DNA of 64,000 nt from Antedon bifida. Its lineage: Eukaryota; Echinodermata; Crinoidea; Comatulida; Antedonidae. The position numbers and the translations under genes are program-made. Below the pieces are notes generated by a model, which did no database searches, was not told where the DNA came from, and was given only the letters and a program-made list of their open reading frames with translations. The DNA lies in NCBI GenBank assembly GCA_963402885.1, contig OY727099.1, positions 9,846,001 through 9,910,000 on the forward strand, given 5' to 3'. Shown in pieces: positions 1-13,406 of this stretch. Each line of letters starts with the position of its first letter. Positions within the stretch are counted from its first letter, which is position 1.

Positions 1-1404
1 AAAACAAAACATTTAAAATGTTTTCGTTTCATCTCATTATCATCCTTCATTAACTGATACTGATCTCAACCGATTACCATTAATGATTGTTTTCAAACAT
101 ACCACAGCACAATTGTAATGATATATCAACATTTTTTTCTTTCTCTACTATTTAAATATTATAATATTTAGATAGTCGGTGACATAGCACCATAATGGGA
201 CGCACAAGTTGACGCACGTGTATAAGCGTATTGATTACGCGCGCGTATTATTCATGTTGCTTCGTTGTTCTTGGGTCGTTATAAAGTTGATGTCCCAAGA
301 CGTAGGTAATAATGTGATTAATCGGTTCGTTTGCAAACATGGCTCAACAGTGCCGTAGATAAAAAATGAATGTCAACAAAAGAAACTTCAATTGCTGTTG
401 GATATTGATACTGGATACTGGAATGCTTTATTTGTATCATCATCATCATCATCATCATTATCATCATATTCATCATATAATGTTGCCATCAAACAAATAA
501 ATAGATTTTTCCAAAACACTGAATCGAATTGTCGAAAAGGTTATAATATGTTCAACTCATTTGCATTACCAAACAAATATTTAAACTATTGTAGAATAGA
601 AAATAATATGGTATGTTATGAAGACTGTAGGCATACTTTATTTGTATACAAATGAAATGCAATGAAAATACATACATGTATATATTTTGAATGATTTAAT
701 AGACAGATCATATTAGTTTGACATAAGTGAACTTAGGCATACTAAAACAGATTAAATAAATTAACTAGCCTTTCAAAATATAACAGAGTGATTTAAAAGA
801 GTTTAAAGTGATGTCATCAACTAACTTTGTAACTTAATAAACATGTAATCAATTAATTACACAAGCAGGGCCTAATGAGATAAGTATATAATTAATTACA
901 TTATAAATAACATGATTAATGGAATATAAGATCACACGTGTTGCGTTATTGAAGCTATACGAAACTTAATAGTGAAATTAATAATCTACCGGTAACAAAT
1001 TGGTTTGTTTATGAATTGGGCGATATTAATTGTATGCAATGTTATTTAAGTTTTTTACATCAAACCACACGTAACTCATTAGTATAGTAACATCACGAAA
1101 ACAGAAATTTGGCGCGCGCGTTCAAAAGTTGATAATAACCGTACGATTTTTACGCGCACCAACTTTGTTGCGCGCGTAATATTCGTTCCATTTTTAGTCT
1201 CATACTTAATTTATAAGCTATTTATAGTACTAGTAGGCCTACAGACAAAAAAAATGATAACGTAGAATTGTTGCGGAAAAGTAATTATCAGTACATTGTA
1301 ACAGTCTTTATGATAATGTTACAGGTTATAGGCTAATGAATTGATTTAATTAAAATTGTTAATATTTTAGAAAATAAAATTATTTAATATTAAAAAACAC
1401 GTAC
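1..1404. other. Left flank: intron 1 (partial) of the Alx1-like gene
   Basis: No exon is recognisable here. If exon 1 at 1405-1621 is real, this stretch is the start of its first intron, beginning at the GT donor at 1404-1403 and running off the window. It is AT-rich, with an (ATC)n microsatellite at about 436-477, CpG-containing TACGCGC-type motifs near 238, 1110 and 1150-1180, and a TAGGCCTA palindrome at about 1233. Confidence 0.5.
436..477. repeat. (ATC)n microsatellite
   Basis: Uninterrupted then degenerate ATC triplets. They produce a serine-rich spurious reading frame on the plus strand. Confidence 0.9.
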
Positions 1405-1621
1405 CTTGGGGAGGGCTGTCGACTGCTGTGATTGGAGGAGGTCTTGAGTTGCCTAGTATTCCGTCAATTGAATGTTGCATCCCGTAACTATTTCGATTTC
1501 CAGCGACGGAATTTCCGACATGCTGATCGTCCGCTGGTAACCCTCCGAAACTCTTTTCAAGAGAAATTCCGCCATAATTTTTGGCACAGATGGTGTCTTC
1601 ACCAGTTGTGTTATAGATCAT
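1405..1621 (-). CDS. Exon 1 of a second Alx-type homeobox gene (Alx1-like, partial)
   Basis: Coding first exon of 72 codons plus one base. The ATG at 1621-1619 has A at -3, and an in-frame TAA lies about 50 bases upstream, so the start is well supported if no upstream splice exists. Residues 50-57 read HSIDGILG, an octapeptide/eh1-type motif found in paired-class homeobox proteins that typically recruits the Groucho corepressor. The exon ends CAAG|GTACGTG, a good donor in phase 1. The Alx4-like gene 47 kb upstream on the same strand has a first exon with the same features: short, an octapeptide ending in IDGILG, phase-1 donor. I infer a tandem paralogue, most likely Alx1, with the homeobox exons outside the window. 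The alternative is another octapeptide-bearing paired-class gene such as Pax3/7 or Rx, though their octapeptides sit in other exon contexts. Confidence 0.62.
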
Positions 1622-2667
1622 TGTATTTTTTTTTGGTATATCTATAATCAAAACACAATTCGAATGTTAGGCCCTAGATGAGATCGAGATGCAAGCAATG
1701 ACGGGTGAATGTAGACCGGTTCGATTGTATCAATAATATCTAACAACAACCCTTTTCAAGGTCTGGGTTACCCTAACTGCGTGTTAATGTGACAGAAAAT
1801 AAATGTTGCGTTTGCCAGATTGCTCAGTGTCCCATCCTACCGTGGCGTGACAAGTAACAGAAAAGATCCCGGCAGCTTGTTATCGCTTTATCAAAAAAAC
1901 AGCGTGCCAATTTTTAAAATGACCTTGAGACCGCCCTCACTCTTCTACTATTTACATAGGTCAGGAAGATCTGACCAATCGTATAGGCCTGTTGACATTC
2001 TTTTCGTTGCATAGCAATAACAATCTTTCATCTTACCGCGTTTGCAGCCTCTTTCTGTACAGCAGTGAGCTGCCTACTGCGTTTCGTATGAACTTTAAAT
2101 TAAATTTGTTGAGGGCCTAGCCTCGGGGTCCGCGACGGAACGTAACAGCAAAAAGCAAGTGTTACTGAATGAAAGTTAGATGAGTATCGGGTTGTGTTCT
2201 CCAACCAGGTAATCCGTGATCTTTCAAATTGACTTCTAAAAATGAATACGGATTGTAGCCATGAACCAATAATGTACTTTTCTTCCCACCCAGGCTTGCG
2301 GTTCAGAGACGAATTTGTCGGGGTGAACAAGAGCTTGCACTTCCCAACCCAGCAGACAATCTTAAGCTGTCAGCGTTGATTTGAAGCGATGACTTTTCGC
2401 ACGTCACACTCCCCCAACATAATACACACTTGGGCTTTAACTGATTACCAACTGTAACGCTGCATCCTTCTAACCGGGATTCAATACTATAAATTACCGC
2501 CGTCGCTTTAACAAATTTTAACCCTTTACTTTATAACATCTAATTCAATTGATTAATATTCATAGTTGATAGTATCATTCAATTCTAGTTAAATTTAATA
2601 ACAGGACATGGTGAGTTGGCTTGGTTTGGTATCGCGTGGTTACAATAAACAAAACTGTAATTGACGG

Positions 2668-2892
2668 CACGGTGCAAAAAAAAAAACAAACAAAAAAACA
2701 AGCAAAACAAACAAATGAACAAAAAACAAAACAGATACGTTGAATAAAGTCTCCGATTTTGGCAATCTTAAATGTTCACTTCGTATAATAATAACAAAAG
2801 AGAAAATCACATTATTAGTGAGTGTGAAAAAACAACAAAAAAAAAAGAAGAAAACCAAGAAACACAAGAAACCAAGAAACACAAGAAAACCT
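2668..2892. repeat. A-rich low-complexity tract with a short tandem repeat
   Basis: Runs of A broken by single C or G, then a unit of about 17 bp built around CCAAGAAACACAAG repeated twice at about 2855-2888. It gives rise to a lysine- or phenylalanine-rich pseudo-frame. Confidence 0.75.
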
Positions 2893-5800
2893 GCAAAATT
2901 GTAAAACATTCGGAGTTTACTCAACATTTATATTATTTTAATTTATAAAAATTGGTAATTCAAACTCTCTTAACAAAGAAAGGCTAACTCGAATCAGACA
3001 TACTTTAGTTACAAATCCATAAAGTTGATATCTTACTAGTCGTTATTCTTAAGAAAAGAACGGTAAACATCTTTAAAAATATTCAACCATCTGCAATTTA
3101 TAACGAAATGCAAGTTAGTCCTATTTATTTTATGGCATTTTGCCGATCAGCTTAAGTAGTAGTAACTTTTAATGTATACATTCTAGGCCTAGTTAATGTC
3201 AATAACGTCAGATTAATATTTGTAAATGCTAAGTATAATGTTATTAATATTATGTTGTGAATTGTTTTGTTAAGTTTGTCCCATGATAATTTGTCGAATT
3301 AAAACAGTTAATAGTGCGTTACCCTTATTTGATGTAATTAATGCGCTAGATGGTCATCATGATAGGGCAAAGAACAAGCTTATAATTAAGTGATTAATAC
3401 TATTATGTAAATCTAATTACGGTATGTTACAAGTGAATGTCATTTTTTTGTGCAACATTAACGATAGAAATGTTTGTTTAGAATACAACTTAAGAAAGCT
3501 GACAAAAAGTTAGCACAGCGGATGTTTGACAGTTTGCATCAAGGACGATTTACTCTTCAGTGATAACGAATAAAAAGTTAATGCGCGCGTACTGAAACAC
3601 GCACAATTTTCAGCAATGTTTGAACGCGTGCGTGCAATAAGAATAAAGTAACGTAATTGATTAATTTTATATACTGTATGTGGGCATAAACATTGCACAC
3701 AATTTGCAAGAATATCGTGACTTTTATAAATAATTTCTCATGAGTTTTTAGTTGTAAAAGAAAGATTTCATAATACTTTTTAATTTATAAAATGTATTTT
3801 AATTTTTATTAAACAACTAGATCTTAAACTCACACAAACGAACATAAAAGACTGAAGAGGAACTGAGAGAGAAAAATAGCTGGCTTGCAAAAAGGGGAAT
3901 ATCAGGCATATACCAATTACCATGATTGTTGATTGTTAGAAATATTACGGTATTAACAGAGATGTATGAAAATATTGTATACAAACTGCAGGGTAGCTTT
4001 TTTAATGAAATCAACACAACATCATAATTTTTAGGTCTACTGCAGTCAAGTTAATATCAACAACAGTGACTTACACAAATTATTGTGATGTTTTCTAAGC
4101 AGTTAATTTATTATTCCATGATTTATTTTCTTCTTGGGAAAACATTTTAATTAGTAAAGATAAATATTTCAACTGAAGATACAGGTATGGTAATTCCTGA
4201 CAATCCTGAAAATAAATGAATAATATGTCAGGGTTCACCTGATTATTGTTATATTGTCAATCAGATTGCAGTTCTGTCGGAATTTAATTTTGCTGTATAC
4301 CACCATGAGGTTTTATAAATAAAACTTAAATTATAGAAACAATAAATTTAAAAACTCGACTCCTATTCATGTTTAACGGAGGAAAAGCTAACTAGAAAGT
4401 GTGTTGTTAAAACAGCACTAAGGTCATAATAGATAATAACGTTTTAATATCACCAATACTTGACAAAATATTTTAAATAAAAATGTTTTACAACAGAAAT
4501 TATAAATATACTTCTTAGAACTTTCCTATAATATTAAAAGTCAAACTTCAGAAAGTGGCAGGCAACTAAACAATGCGACAGATGCTATTAGCAGACGTTT
4601 TACTTTCTTCATGTGCATAAAAAGAACGTTTAGCCACATTTCCATCACAAATTAAGTGAAAACAATAGCTTTAAATGCCTTATCATTTATTATTTGAAAG
4701 GTAAGTTTAAATTGGAATGAGAAGTTGAATTATCACCTATCATCGTAATGCCATTGTTAGTACCATGTTAAACACCATCTACACTCAACCATATGCTTCC
4801 AAATGCTCCAAGATGATAAAATATAGAATACATTGCACATCAAATTGTTTTAATATCTGTGGCGAGGGACCCACCTACTACTTTTGTTTCTATTCCTCGG
4901 AGTGAAATTTCGGAACATGTTATTGAAATATCTGTAAATGGAGTTTTTATTTATTTTACGTGTTTCAACAAAACAAACCAATTTATGATTTAACTATTAC
5001 AAGACACCTTGGTATTGTTTTAGAGTTCTTCTTTCATAGCATCAATTCTAAGTTTAAGTTTTTTTATTTATTATACGTGTTTGACTAGATGTAAATTGAT
5101 GTCACTCTACGCTACTGGATCACTGGATATGATAATGTCACAAAACAATCGAAAATAACTCATTGTATTTCTGTTATAAATGCATGCTTTAGTAATATTG
5201 GAAATTATATATTTTCATTATTTTTTTATTTATCTCTTTTTTACTAATTTACAAATAATCGAATTTTGGTAATACACAAATAAATAAGAGAAAAGCAATG
5301 CAGTAAAATTCGAAAAAGATAATTGCTAAAACTCAATCACATGTACACATGAAACGAAAATTGAATTTAAAATCTGGAAATTTTTGGGGGAAATGTTACT
5401 GTTTAAGAATAGTCCATTTCTCCACTTTAGTAGACTACGGTGTAAATTCATTATTATTCACAAAAATCAAAAATTATAAAATTAATTGAAAACATTCGTA
5501 TCATCTTGAATGTCCTTATGGTCTGTTAATATTTACGCATAACATCTATTTCACTGCTTAACAATCACAAAACGTTAGGCTCGTCAGGTCTACCGGCTGA
5601 CGCATTTCACACGCCGATAAAACAGCTCTGACGTACGCTGCCTTCAGACATTAGAAACCTCGCCATGGGCTAAGGTTGTTAAGATTATGTTCCTTCTATT
5701 GTCTCCACCCTAAAAAGGAAGGGATATATTATGTGAATTTCCAGGTATTGCCAACGGTGCTGGATGAATGGATTAACCAAGCAACACCTAATTATATGAA

Positions 5801-6107
5801 CTAACAGTTATTAATACATCAACAAACAGACGAACCTCAATTTAAAACTATTTAAAAAAAGAAACCTTTGATTATATTTGATACATAAAATAAAAGACAT
5901 TATACAATTATAATTAATAATAATAAATAATATGGTATACCAGAACAATACATTTTGAAATGATTTCTATAGCATTAACACAATGAATATTGATCCAAAT
6001 TTTGTTAAACTTTTTTTCCTAGTGGAAATTGTCTTAAAGCTTATTTGATTTCTCCAGTACAACGCATTAACTATTAATTTGTTTCATATTTTGAATTTTG
6101 CTTTGTG

Positions 6108-6132
6108 TAAATAAATAAATGAATGAATGAAT
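6108..6132. repeat. (AAAT)n/(GAAT)n microsatellite
   Basis: Three AAAT-type units followed by three GAAT units after a TTTGTGTA motif. Such tails occur at the 3' ends of some non-LTR retrotransposons, but no coding remnant is attached here. Confidence 0.6.
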
Positions 6133-6696
6133 TTAAAGTCATGGAGAACAATTAATTTGTAGGTCTACGAACATTATTTTCTTAGTAAAAAAAAATATTT
6201 GAAACATCATCAAAATACAAAGTGTTTCGTTTAAGTTTACGCACACAGATCTATCATTTTTTACGCGCACGTGATGTGTTTCCGTAAATGATGGCTGCTT
6301 TAAATATATTTAATATACAGATTATGGTGCACCCACCTTAAATGTTACGTGACCCCAGCGATCCTTTGCACTTCAAATTGTCCCCTACATTGACCGTAAA
6401 CCTAAATGTCGAGGTTAAATATGGTTAATGTCAATATCATTTTTGTTCAAACTGTTGAAAGTAAAATGTGTGAAAGGTATTCATATTATAACCCTCACGG
6501 TCGACACTTTTAAAAGTTGATAAACCACAGGAACACTTTGTTTTTAAATTAACAGAAAGGTGATAAATCTGTAAGATGTAGATACGGTGTATTGGCATCA
6601 GGTTCATGGTTAAAAATATCCCAAAGTCACATTCGATTTTTTTTTTCGAATATTTTTTTTGTAATGAATTATATCACCTTATAAACTTATTCAACT

Positions 6697-7121
6697 TTCA
6701 TTTAAAACTTACATTTTGGTTATTTTATTTTTACAGTATCCAATCAAGAGACAATATCTCACGTTTAAATTATAAATACAAACAATTAAAACTGGATACA
6801 AATGATTGGCAAATAATTACATTATTCTCTATTAATCTGTACGATAATCTGTATAATAATCTACTAATTACAAGACCGAATATGAACATTCATTTAAAAC
6901 TTACATTTTGGTTATTTTATTTTTACGGTATCAATCAAGGGATAATTGTTACAAAAATAGGCTACAATGTAATACAATATCTCACGTGCTTAAATTACAA
7001 ATAAAAACAATTAAAACTAATAAATAGATAAAAATTATTGGCTTATTAATTACATTAATCTGTATTAATCTGCACGATAATCTGTATAATAATCTACTAA
7101 TTACAGGATCGAATGTGAGCA
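6697..7121. repeat. Tandem duplication of about 200 bp (two copies)
   Basis: The sequence from TTCATTTAAAACTTACATTT at 6697 recurs at 6889, and both copies continue through the shared blocks GATAATCTGTATAATAATC and CTACTAATTACA. The second copy is longer (about 233 against 192 bp) through small insertions. The plus-strand frame across 6606-7004 is a by-product of this repeat. Confidence 0.85.
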
Positions 7122-9599
7122 TTCAAAACCACACCTTTGTGTGAAGTCATTTCATGATAATGAATGAATTTTATTGGCTCATACTAATAGAGACACAAAC
7201 GATACTCAAATAAATATATTATCATAATTATCTTTCATCTTATTTTATATTTATTAATTATTACGTAATTGGATTAAGCTATTAACATTTGACTTGATTC
7301 ACAGTTGCGTGCGCGCGTGCAAATACTTGGTACGTATTTGAGTAAATTCGTGTCACTGACTTATTAACTTAGTAAGTACTAAACCAATATAACTTGTTCA
7401 ATGAGCAAGATAATAAATCTGAGATATTTTCTAGTGGTGTCAAAATGGCATTGATCCGCGGTCCAAACCTTTCGCATGTAATTAGCATTATTCCACCCTC
7501 CTTATTGCCCCCTGTATGAACCAGTGCGGCGTCTTACAGATTGGAACTTTAAGTTTACGCTTTACAACCTATCCTTTATACGAGCTTCTATATTGAAAAA
7601 TAATTATTCATATTTTGTGTTTACTTAGACTATTTTAATGTTTATAATACTTTATAACAAAGAAAACTAATACGATTTTTTATAACATTATAACACAACA
7701 AAACTATTAAAAAAAAATTATTTCTTTAAAATTCTTTAGTAAGGTCAGGAAGGAGTAACATTATTACTGTAATTTACGGTACTCTTGCCTTGTAGGGTCA
7801 ACCTAAAATTTACTTTATTCATACAGGAAAATCTATAACGTTATAATATAAATAACATGTTATGAAGGTTAAAATCTTTTACAAAATCACACAATCGCCT
7901 TTTCGTTAAAATAGTATAACGAAATTTAATAATAAATTAGAATAATAAGAATTTAGGCTTATATTGCGCATTATGCAAAAAGCCTAAATGAACGTAACAG
8001 TGAAATAAAATGCCAGAAAATTAAAAAAAGTATGAGAAAAAGGTGAGTTTTTAAAGCTGCTTTAAAATATGTAGTTGAAGTTGCCTGACGGATAATAAGA
8101 TATTGTTAAATACTTTAGAAACAATGTAAAAATAATCATCGATCAATAGACCTACAGAAGTCACGCTCAGTAAATAATACGTTCTGTCATTTTATCAAAC
8201 AGAAACATATCAGAGATAAACAGAATATGTAATCATTTCCCATTTCGCCGTTGGCCAAGGAAAGATTACACCCTCATATACGGAAAAAGCAAGGTGTTTT
8301 AGAAACTGATCTTCGGGTATGGCAATCAGTTTTACAAAATGGTGGGGCTTCGCTATGCCGTGGGTATGAAGGGCGGTCAGATCAGACGAACAGTCGCGTA
8401 CGGGTGAGGCTAGATTAATAAGCTCCAACCGGGTAAGATAGTCTCTGTTACAAAAGTGCAGGATCAAAATGAAGAGGAAAAAACATATAGTGTACTCTTT
8501 TATTAGAACGAAAAATCGCACGAACGCAAAGTAGGCCTTCTAAAATGTTCTACAGCGCAACGCAACGACGTAGGCGCAATGCAAGTGAGTTGACCAATCA
8601 CAAGCGAAAGTTCGGTCTGATCCATGGCGTCGTGCATGATAAAATTACGATCTTACGTTGGAAACAAATATTTAAACGTTATAGTTTTTCTCGGACGGTA
8701 TGGTCAACGATGTCTTATCACGCATGTGCACCTTGTACCGGTAGTATGGCTCTTTTTACTTAGATTTTAAAGGTTAATTTAACTCACAAGTGTCACTGAA
8801 GAGAGACGCACGTTAGTCATACCTGATTCAAAGTCCCCGGAAAGAGAGCATGTCAACACGACTGAGGAGGCTACAACTAAATCTAAACTAGGGATCGATC
8901 CAACCCAACCGAATTTTAAACTTGAAAATATGCATAATTCATTCCGGAAATTTTGAAAATTTTAGGGAAATTTACTAAATTCAAAACGATTTTGAGTAAA
9001 TTGTATGTTTTTATAAGAGTTGATGAAGGATTTAAAACTATTTGCATATCAACGTTCATGGCCGATACACATCATTGCAAAGTGTTAAACAGGTTTACGC
9101 AATCGGTTATTTTGGTCGAGCCATCTTCAATTTGTTAAAAGGCATGTAAGATAGGCCTATTATTTCTGCTCTGACCAAAGCTTTACCACAGTAAGACGTG
9201 CTGTATTTCTACAATAATTACTGTACAATATACGTTATTGTTATCTATTTAGTTGTATTTTATGTTACATTAACATTTCTCAACGATAAAACAATCTTTC
9301 AAAATCCAACGAATAATCGTAAATTAAACACAATTTACAGAATATCATACTATAATATTTAAACGATAAATATCTCCAAGATAATTATGTCAAATGAAAA
9401 ATGTATTTTCGAAGCAACATTTCATATACAATACGTTTTTATATTTGAAAGTAAGTAATGCGTAAGCTTGTTTTAATAATTAAATAGGCCTGAAGAGAAT
9501 TATATATTTTTAGGCGATACAAGCTTTTCCGTACTAAAATAAAGTATTTAATAATTATTATATTGATCAACAAATCGTTCCATGTTGTTTCTGCAATTA

Positions 9600-9949
9600 A
9601 GGTCGTATTGTCCCCCTGAAAAATTAATTCTTCACAATTTTTCTGTTAAATATGCCATTTTAATGTCACCAAATAGTTATCCACTTAGACCAAAATTTCG
9701 ATCGAAAAAAAGAAGTATTTACCTAAAAAAATGTAATTTTAAGCGAAAAATAGTCAAAGTGGCTGCCAGCAAATGGGTTTTTGGTTGAATTTAACAATTT
9801 ATTTTGTAATCTTATAAGTGAAAACATTAATTTTTTCCAGTTTTTTTTCTACAGAAAGGATTAACCTAATTAAAGCTACAAAATAATGTACTCAAGTCTC
9901 ATTTTATTAATCTTTATTTTTAATGTTTTTAGGGGACAATACATATCTT
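9600..9949. mobile_element. MITE-like inverted-repeat element, TA-flanked
   Basis: The left end carries GTATTGTCCCCCTGAAAAA and the right end its imperfect reverse complement, TTTTTAGGGGACAATAC. TA dinucleotides abut both ends. Internal sequence resembles the longer element at 61116-61663, including a CATTTT...ATAGTTAT block. A non-autonomous DNA transposon is likely; the TA flank would suit Tc1/mariner-like elements. Confidence 0.6.
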
Positions 9950-10957
9950 TAACGAATGACTTCAAACATTAGGACAAGTTATGTTTAAAGTAAAAGTAAG
10001 TTTCTAGGTTGATATAATTTTACCACTGGTATACTTTGATTAACTGCACGTCATCAGCAGGTTTGTGGTCCGACTTAAGCTTGTACTTATCTGATTTATT
10101 AATACAAAGTACATAATAAAATATAGACTCACACTCTCCTGTCAAGGCCTAAGTTTAAGAAACCGAAAAATATTATTTATGATCACACTTACTCTATTTA
10201 CCGATATATTGAAGTGGTTACGAAAGCTATTAAAGGTTAACATCTAAAAGAACTACCGTGCTTATAAATATCAGTTTATCAGATAAATAAGTTTCATTTA
10301 TAAGATTTTAACGCACGTTTGTACGATGTACCATTGAGCCGTCGTGGAATTCTTGATTTGTTTTTGTATGTGACCAAAATGGCAACACAAGTTTTGGAAA
10401 GTTTTTATGTTGATCAAAATGTCACTGTCTTGAGGAAACTTCTGGTTTTGTTATCTCGATGTGTATGTTCAGTCTCTAGTTGAAATATAGGCCTTAATAA
10501 AAACTTTGCCCCACGAAGTCAGTCCCCGGGGCCTTACAAGCTTCCGCCATATTCGCTCTATCAGCTGCTTTATGCTTATCCCTAGCGATGACTTAAAACC
10601 AAATGAGAACGCTCCACATTTGTCTTATATTTGTAAACTTTCTCAGTGACTCGTTAATTCTCTTATTGACACCTCGACGAAGTGTTCCGCAATTAATAAC
10701 ACATGATGTTAAAATATCCTTTAGGTTCACTTGATGTGTTATGGAATTTTTTTTATGTGTGTTGTGATTGTATAAATTCAATGTTGATTGATAGGTACCT
10801 TTCTTAGAATCAATATCTAATACTATTATGTGTAGAAAAATTACAATTAAAATGTGAAGAATTTAAATTTTAACTAAATTGACAATTATTAACTTTATAC
10901 TTCAACATTTAGAGTTTCACTTTTGATATAGACTTCATTCAGCGTTTCCAAAACTAA

Positions 10958-11080
10958 AGCTCTGTCTACACTATCAAACTTTATGTGACAAATGGACATG
11001 ATGATGTCATATCACTACCATCTTTGGGAATATCACTACAATATTTGGGCACAAAATAGTTTGATAGTGTAGACAGAGCT
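10958..11080. mobile_element. PIF/Harbinger-type MITE, copy 1
   Basis: A 123-bp element whose terminal inverted repeats begin AGCTCTGTCTACACTATCAA. A TAA trinucleotide directly flanks each end (10955-10957 and 11081-11083), matching the TWA target duplication typical of PIF/Harbinger elements. It has no coding capacity. Three more copies lie in introns of the RING gene. Confidence 0.8.
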
Positions 11081-11224
11081 TAACGTTAGATAAACTTTGC
11101 AAATGTGAATTAACTATTTTGTGTTAATTATTAAAAACTGTGACCATACACCTGTAGCAGACCTATCATGCTGCCCTTTACGGCTAACATGTGTAGAAAG
11201 CTACAATATATTGCAATGCTTTAA

Positions 11225-11816
11225 AGGCTAGGTGCGGGCAAAAAATTTCTATTGATCATACATTCCAATAAGTATCGATCTATAGTTTCCCCTATGTTTC
11301 ATAATTTTTGGGATTTTATTTGTGTTACACAAGCTTTTTGAAAATTAGCACTTTCTTGTCAGTGGGGGGATAGTTCAAATTACACAGTAAAATCTCTATT
11401 CTTTTGTACACAAATTTTGAAAATAGAGAGGCATTTTAAAAAGCTATGAAAAATAAACGGTATGGTAAAAATGTTATCAGATGACTAAATATAGGTAATA
11501 TAACTTGAATTTTACATTTCTGGTATTGTTATTCAACTTCAGAATTTTATTTTCATGCTATAGCAAAAATTATCCACCGTATATCCACTATCTTTTTTCA
11601 CCTTCTAGGGAGTCACCAGACATGTTATTACATTATGTTAACTACCTAACTACTGAAAAAAAGTCTTCCTAGTTTTTTTGGCAGAATTTTGCCAAATTTT
11701 GTATTTGACCATATTAGGGGAAATTCATGTTTTTTCGTCTTGATTTCTGTTACAAATATTAGATTTATGTACAATTAACCAGATATTATGTTTAAAATTC
11801 ATGCCTGTACCTGAGC
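11225..11816. mobile_element. Possible degenerate inverted-repeat element
   Basis: The left end (AGGCTAGGTGCGGGCA) and the reverse complement of the right end (AGCTCAGGTACAGGCA) match at roughly two thirds of positions, and TTAA lies next to both. The element would be about 590 bp and non-coding. The terminal match is modest, so this is a tentative call. Confidence 0.35.
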
Positions 11817-13376
11817 TTTAAACCTAACGATGTTAAACTTGTTTTGACGATTTAAAAGTCCCGTATCACTCACATGTCCTGAGGCGAAAAGCGCGCGGCT
11901 TGCATATGACTTCGTCTTGCACACTTCCGAAGGAAAAAAAATCATTTTGAAATAAACTCCCTAGAAAGAAGCTTATTCGTGCCCCAGGGCAATGCGAGCG
12001 GATATAGCGTTGAGCTCCGGCTCTCGCGGGTTATGCCAAACCTACTTAGTTTTAATCCCGCAACTCAAGTCAAAAACAGCCAACAACACACGCAATGTAT
12101 GACGTAATTTACAGTCAGATTTTGAGACGTTTCATCTAATTTTGTTTACACTTCCTATTATTATACTTTAGACTAATTAATACGGTTGTAAATACACACA
12201 AATACAAACAGTTGGATTTATTTATTAAATCTCGACGCCCTCTACTTGAACTTTATAAAGTGTAATTCACACTGACAACAAATGGCAAAATGTGTTGCGC
12301 GCGTAATAAGCTACAGACGACACACTAAAAATTACCTGCTTCACTCTTTATCAAACATAATACATTGTAAACCTGAATCAACTTTTGTTTAAATTAAATA
12401 ATAAAATAAATTTAAAGAAACTACAGGCTTATGTACATTTTAAAAATAAGATAAAAAAAATCTAATAAATAACGTTTCCATTTTTTAAAGCTAAATATAG
12501 CGTAAAGACTTAAACTACTGTATTATCAAGTAAAAAACAGTTTTATTTTTTTCTCACGCCTATTTTACAATGACTGAGCTTGGTGATAAATTTAGTATTA
12601 CACCTGTCTTATTAAAATAAAAAAGTGTCTTTTGTTTGGACAAAAGAATCGAGATTTCCCGTCAAAACTTCCAATTTTTCAAGGTCAAGTCATGTTCTAG
12701 GTTTGACAAGACTACGACTGGTGGACGGAAGGATCGCACTCTGATCCGCCAATAACAGGATACTAAATCAGAACATTTAACTCTTAATATGCCTACATGT
12801 TCCCAAAACCTCTTTGTTTCGTTAACTTTAATGACAAAAGCCTTTGTGTCCCGAAATAAGTATTCTGGATGTTATTAAGTGTCTAAATAAAGAAGGTTCT
12901 TAATTGATGAGAGAAAAATAGATTTTGAGTACCGTTATGACGTCACTGGCTGTTTGTATCATATCTATTGACTTAAGACCGGAAAAATTAAAACTTGCTT
13001 AAATCCTTTACAAGGCGTTTGAAGATGGGTATATGACATCAATAAAACTAATTGAAATTCCTTATTTGCTTTAAACACTCATAACATTTGAAATAATTTT
13101 TGTATAATGTATATAAGTTATTAATTTATTAATTGAATAGTGCATGTATTGTACTGTAATGCATCAATTAGATAATACATTGTGTTCGTATTGTAGCTTT
13201 GGTATATATTAATTTAAATACGATATTAGCCTACACAGTAGTCTACTTAAAACTAAAATTTATAAATAGTTAAGCACGATTATCCGACTTGCTTACAGTC
13301 CTATTTATAATTACTAATTTCGATATTATATGGTAAAGCAATTGCAATATAAAGAAACATTTTATATATTTTTATT

Positions 13377-13406
13377 GGTGGAAATAAAATAAACAAACAA
13401 ACAAAA
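13377..13406. repeat. (CAAA)n-rich short repeat
   Basis: Three CAAA units preceded by AAATAAAATAAA; a short A-rich microsatellite. Confidence 0.6.

Noticed and set aside
6606..7004. 132-codon plus-strand frame
   Set aside because: Extremely AT-rich, and spans the tandem duplication; composition is Asn/Leu/Phe/Tyr-biased as expected from AT-rich non-coding DNA.
8210..8521. Minus-strand frame of about 100 codons
   Set aside because: No family resemblance, no splice or start context; likely chance in a moderately GC-richer patch.
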